DNA of 64,000 nt, from NCBI RefSeq assembly GCF_900520355.1, contig NZ_LS999521.1, forward strand, positions 1,860,001-1,924,000. Direction: 5' to 3'. The position numbers were made by a program, and so were the translations under genes. Each line of letters starts with the position of its first letter. Position 1 is the first letter of the stretch. This DNA comes from Acinetobacter calcoaceticus (lineage in GTDB: Bacteria > Pseudomonadota > Gammaproteobacteria > Pseudomonadales > Moraxellaceae). The notes beneath the pieces were generated by a model that saw only the letters and a program-made list of their open reading frames with translations, was not told the DNA's origin and ran no database searches. Below, piece by piece: positions 61,349 through 64,000 of this stretch.

Positions 61349-64000
61349 ATGATTACAGAAATTAACGATTTGATAACTAGTAAACTTAGATCCTGCCAAT
61401 TAGAAAGTATTGAAACCATACAGCGATATTTAGAGTCTGGGTCGGAAAGATCTTGTCTTATTAGCCTTCCTACAGGAGCTGGAAAAAGTGGTGTAATTTG
61501 TACAGTTGGTCATTTTTCTAGTTTCGAAAAAATATTAGTTGTAACTCATCGAAGAGCTGTATGTGATCAATTATATAAGCAATTGAAAGGAAAATTCTTT
61601 CAAAAAATCTTACAAGAAGATGTAGATTACAAGCAATTTTTGATAAAAAAAATCTTTAACCAAATTAATAATACTGATGATAATGGTATTTATTGTACTA
61701 CCTTCCAAAAAATTACAAGTCTAAGTGAAGAAGAATTAACAGCTTTAGAAAATACATTTAGCCTTATATTAATTGATGAAGGACATGCTGAACCATCTCC
61801 TAAATGGGGGACTGCGATTAGAGAATTAAATGCAAGAAAAGTAATAATAACAGCAACGCCTTATAGGAATGATCTTTTTAGCTTTGATATAGATGCAAAA
61901 CATAGCTATATTTATACTTATAAACAAGCTGTAAAAGATGATGTAATTGTAGCTCCTATATTTGAGACAATTACATTATCTAAAGCTTCAGAAAATATTG
62001 AATTAGATACCGATTTTTCAAATATTTATGAAAAAATAAATAAAATTAAAGAATTACAACCCGATGCTGTTTGCATCATTAAATGTAAAGAATTTCATGA
62101 TATAGAATTATTTTTTTCAAAATTTAAAGAATTATATAGAACTGCCGCAATTCATGATCAATTTAAAGATAAAGAAATTGAAAATATTTATCGTGATGTT
62201 CCTGCAAATTTAGCAGAATTGAATTATGAAGTTTTAATTCATCAGAGAAAATTAGATGAGGGTATTGATATACCTGAGGCTAAAATTTTGATCTTAACCT
62301 ATCCTGTAGGTAGTGGAAAAGAGTTAGTACAAACTATCGGGCGGGTAGTAAGAATATATCAAAACTATCAGCCAACAGTGTTTGAAATATCAACTCAAAG
62401 TAATAATAATTTATGGGAAAATTATCAAGAATTTGATGAGTATATTTCCAATCCTGAATCAGCAGAACGCTTTTTAAATACTCTCGATACTGCTCTTCTA
62501 GTAGAAAATTATTTAGATGTTTTTCCTGAACATAGCTATTTTGACTCTTGCTATCGGAAAAAATTTAATTTTAAAGAATTTAATCCCATTAATTCTTTAG
62601 AAATTCCTCTCGCCTCAGTCTGTTTTTATAATAAATTGGCCAATTTTAGTTTGAATGACTGTATAGATAAGCTTTATTGGGAGTTCCAGAGAGAAGGTGC
62701 ATTAACGAAATATGATAGTGAGTCAGGAGTAATTACATCTGTTTGTTTTAATAATTCTAAATTTCTCAAAGATAGTTTATTTTTTGAACCATCTTTAGAA
62801 ATTATGATAATAAGAGAAATAGGAGATATTATTTCAATTTTTGATAGTAAAGGCAGAAAATTCAATAATAGAGAGGATCTTAAAATTGGCAGAGTTATTG
62901 ATCTCGATAAATTGTTTAGTGTTGTAGCTAAAACAGAACAAACCCGAACAAAGCAGGCTAATACACGAGCACTTCAATTTAGCGAAAGTCGACCAGAAAG
63001 TATATCCCTAAAGAGTCGTGATCTAGAGGCGACTAACCATTCACAATCAAACTCCACGTATGCAGTTACAACTGCTGTAGTATCAAATATTAACGAAAAT
63101 GATAAAATTGACTCTTCTTTTTATTTAGGTGTAGGGTCTGGACGAATCTGTGATCAGAAAAAAAATAATTTCACTTATGAAGGTTTTATTGAGTGGCTAG
63201 ACCAAATAAATATAGCTTTTGTTAAAAATGGACAAGTAAGAAGCCGTTTTCTAAATTCTTTTGCACAGGCTATAGATGAAGCTCCTGAAGAAGAACCTAT
63301 AGCTTGTATATTAGATTTCTCAGATATTTTGGGTATCTTGGAAATTAGCTATAATGGTTTTAAACAGCAAATAGATAATACTTTCATTTATAAAAAATAT
63401 TCGAAAGGAATTTCTTTTTTTAATTTTTATTATTTAACTACTAATAAGTATACTGTTTACTTACCAACTTATAATTTAAAAAGCCTTATAACTTTTAGTT
63501 TTGATGATAAAAAAGAGCTTATAGCTCATTGTTATGATGATATAACTTTTTTTATTGATGGTTGTGAAGTAAAAATTAATGAATTTTTTAATAGGAAAAG
63601 TGTAAAATTATTATATAAAGATGGAACAAATTTTCTCAATGGATTATTTTACAAACACAAACTTCCTGTGGAAAAAGGTGAGCTAAATCATAGTATTATG
63701 AGTGGTGTAATTCCATTAGATTGTTTGTTAAATATTAATTTAACAGAAAAAGATGAAGATAATTTATCAATTGTTACTTTTGGAAATAATTCAATTTTTT
63801 ATTTAATTGATCAGATGTCTAATGTGCAAAATCCGAGTGTCAGTCTAAATAATTTAGGCCAATTTTTCGAACATTTACCAAATGTAGATCTAATGTTATG
63901 TACAGATATGGGGACTGAGCCAGCGGATTTTATTTTATCTTCAAAAGATAAGGTTGTATTCGTGCATGTTAAATGTGGAAAAAGTCCGAAATCACCTGAA
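61349..64000 (+). CDS. SF2 (DEAD/DEAH-type) helicase with C-terminal nuclease-like domain, 3' end outside window
   Basis: Open for 884 codons to the window end. SF2 motifs: Q-like region LRSCQLESIETIQRYL, Walker A PTGAGKS at 41-47, DEGH at 143-146, TATP at 168-171 and QTIGRVVR at 328-335. A middle domain of unknown fold follows (about 400-840). Near the end, DMGTEPADFIL at 853-863 and VVFVHVKCGK at 869-878 resemble a PD-(D/E)xK core with His-x-Lys. The gene is very AT-rich and has its own likely promoter (TTGGTG 61268, TACTAT 61290). It looks like a horizontally acquired defence-type gene; function unproven. Confidence 0.85.
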   Translation, partial: MITEINDLITSKLRSCQLESIETIQRYLESGSERSCLISLPTGAGKSGVICTVGHFSSFEKILVVTHRRAVCDQLYKQLKGKFFQKILQEDVDYKQFLIKKIFNQINNTDDNGIYCTTFQKITSLSEEELTALENTFSLILIDEGHAEPSPKWGTAIRELNARKVIITATPYRNDLFSFDIDAKHSYIYTYKQAVKDDVIVAPIFETITLSKASENIELDTDFSNIYEKINKIKELQPDAVCIIKCKEFHDIELFFSKFKELYRTAAIHDQFKDKEIENIYRDVPANLAELNYEVLIHQRKLDEGIDIPEAKILILTYPVGSGKELVQTIGRVVRIYQNYQPTVFEISTQSNNNLWENYQEFDEYISNPESAERFLNTLDTALLVENYLDVFPEHSYFDSCYRKKFNFKEFNPINSLEIPLASVCFYNKLANFSLNDCIDKLYWEFQREGALTKYDSESGVITSVCFNNSKFLKDSLFFEPSLEIMIIREIGDIISIFDSKGRKFNNREDLKIGRVIDLDKLFSVVAKTEQTRTKQANTRALQFSESRPESISLKSRDLEATNHSQSNSTYAVTTAVVSNINENDKIDSSFYLGVGSGRICDQKKNNFTYEGFIEWLDQINIAFVKNGQVRSRFLNSFAQAIDEAPEEEPIACILDFSDILGILEISYNGFKQQIDNTFIYKKYSKGISFFNFYYLTTNKYTVYLPTYNLKSLITFSFDDKKELIAHCYDDITFFIDGCEVKINEFFNRKSVKLLYKDGTNFLNGLFYKHKLPVEKGELNHSIMSGVIPLDCLLNINLTEKDEDNLSIVTFGNNSIFYLIDQMSNVQNPSVSLNNLGQFFEHLPNVDLMLCTDMGTEPADFILSSKDKVVFVHVKCGKSPKSPE

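Noticed and set aside
61341..61352. ATG at 61344 as helicase start
   Set aside because: It runs into a stop after two codons; ATG 61349 opens the long frame.
1..64000. CRISPR arrays, tRNA or rRNA genes, insertion sequences
   Set aside because: No spaced repeat array, cloverleaf, rRNA-like stretch or transposase was seen in reading the window.

Overview
The window looks like a chromosomal segment of Acinetobacter, probably of the calcoaceticus-baumannii complex. The DNA is AT-rich, the proteins read as gammaproteobacterial, and the window carries a bauA/mmsA-type beta-alanine unit, NadV-type NAD salvage, EmrAB-type efflux and many LysR, TetR, AraC and HxlR regulators beside small catabolic or detoxification operons. 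The genus is my inference from protein resemblance; no rRNA, tRNA or CRISPR was seen.

Layout. 1-3.1 kb: two tandem alpha/beta hydrolases, an SCP2-like protein and an Old Yellow Enzyme (OYE) family reductase. 3.1-4.6 kb: two HxlR regulators and a truncated quinone-reductase-like gene. 4.6-9.4 kb: an accessory stretch of small and decaying genes, including a lipoprotein I78 protease inhibitor next to a frameshifted serine protease, small ORFs and a TonB-C-like secreted protein. 9.4-15.0 kb: LysR, beta-alanine:pyruvate aminotransferase, CoA-acylating semialdehyde dehydrogenase and amino acid permease. 15.1-18.6 kb: an EmrAB-like pump with a divergent TetR and a palindromic operator. 18.7-23.2 kb: a TetR, a lipoprotein and a secreted alkyl sulfatase; a 14-bp near-palindrome before the TetR recurs twice before the lipoprotein. 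23.4-24.5 kb: a frameshifted DUF4468 lipoprotein and a cold-shock protein. 24.5-28.8 kb: two alcohol-dehydrogenase-type reductases with LysR and AraC regulators. 28.9-33.9 kb: a PepSY membrane protein and a metal-chelate ABC importer with a GNAT gene. 33.9-44.1 kb: a truncated AraC, LysR genes, a set of oxidoreductases (AKR, NTF2-like, two SDRs, OYE, flavin reductase), LysE, VOC and a dicarboxylate symporter. 44.3-49.0 kb: NAD salvage (Prs homolog, NadV, NrtR-like Nudix regulator) and an MTHFR-like protein. 49.7-57.4 kb: EmrA, EmrB, GNAT-like, GH3-type acyl-adenylating enzyme, TolC-like and a second GNAT-like gene. 57.7-59.8 kb: exported SurE-like phosphatase, lipoprotein and HD hydrolase. 60.0-64.0 kb: a structured, phage-P4-like immunity remnant, a TetR and an SF2 helicase that runs off the window.

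Two loci stand out. The 49.7-57.4 kb cluster joins an amide-forming GH3 enzyme and two acyltransferase-like proteins to a complete three-part exporter, with stop/start overlaps between the last four genes; it reads as a small-molecule synthesis-and-export unit whose product I cannot name. The gene at 61349 encodes a long helicase with a C-terminal stretch that resembles a PD-(D/E)xK nuclease core, next to a phage-like remnant; it is a good candidate for a single-protein defence system. Several regulator/operator pairs can also be read directly from repeated or palindromic DNA.
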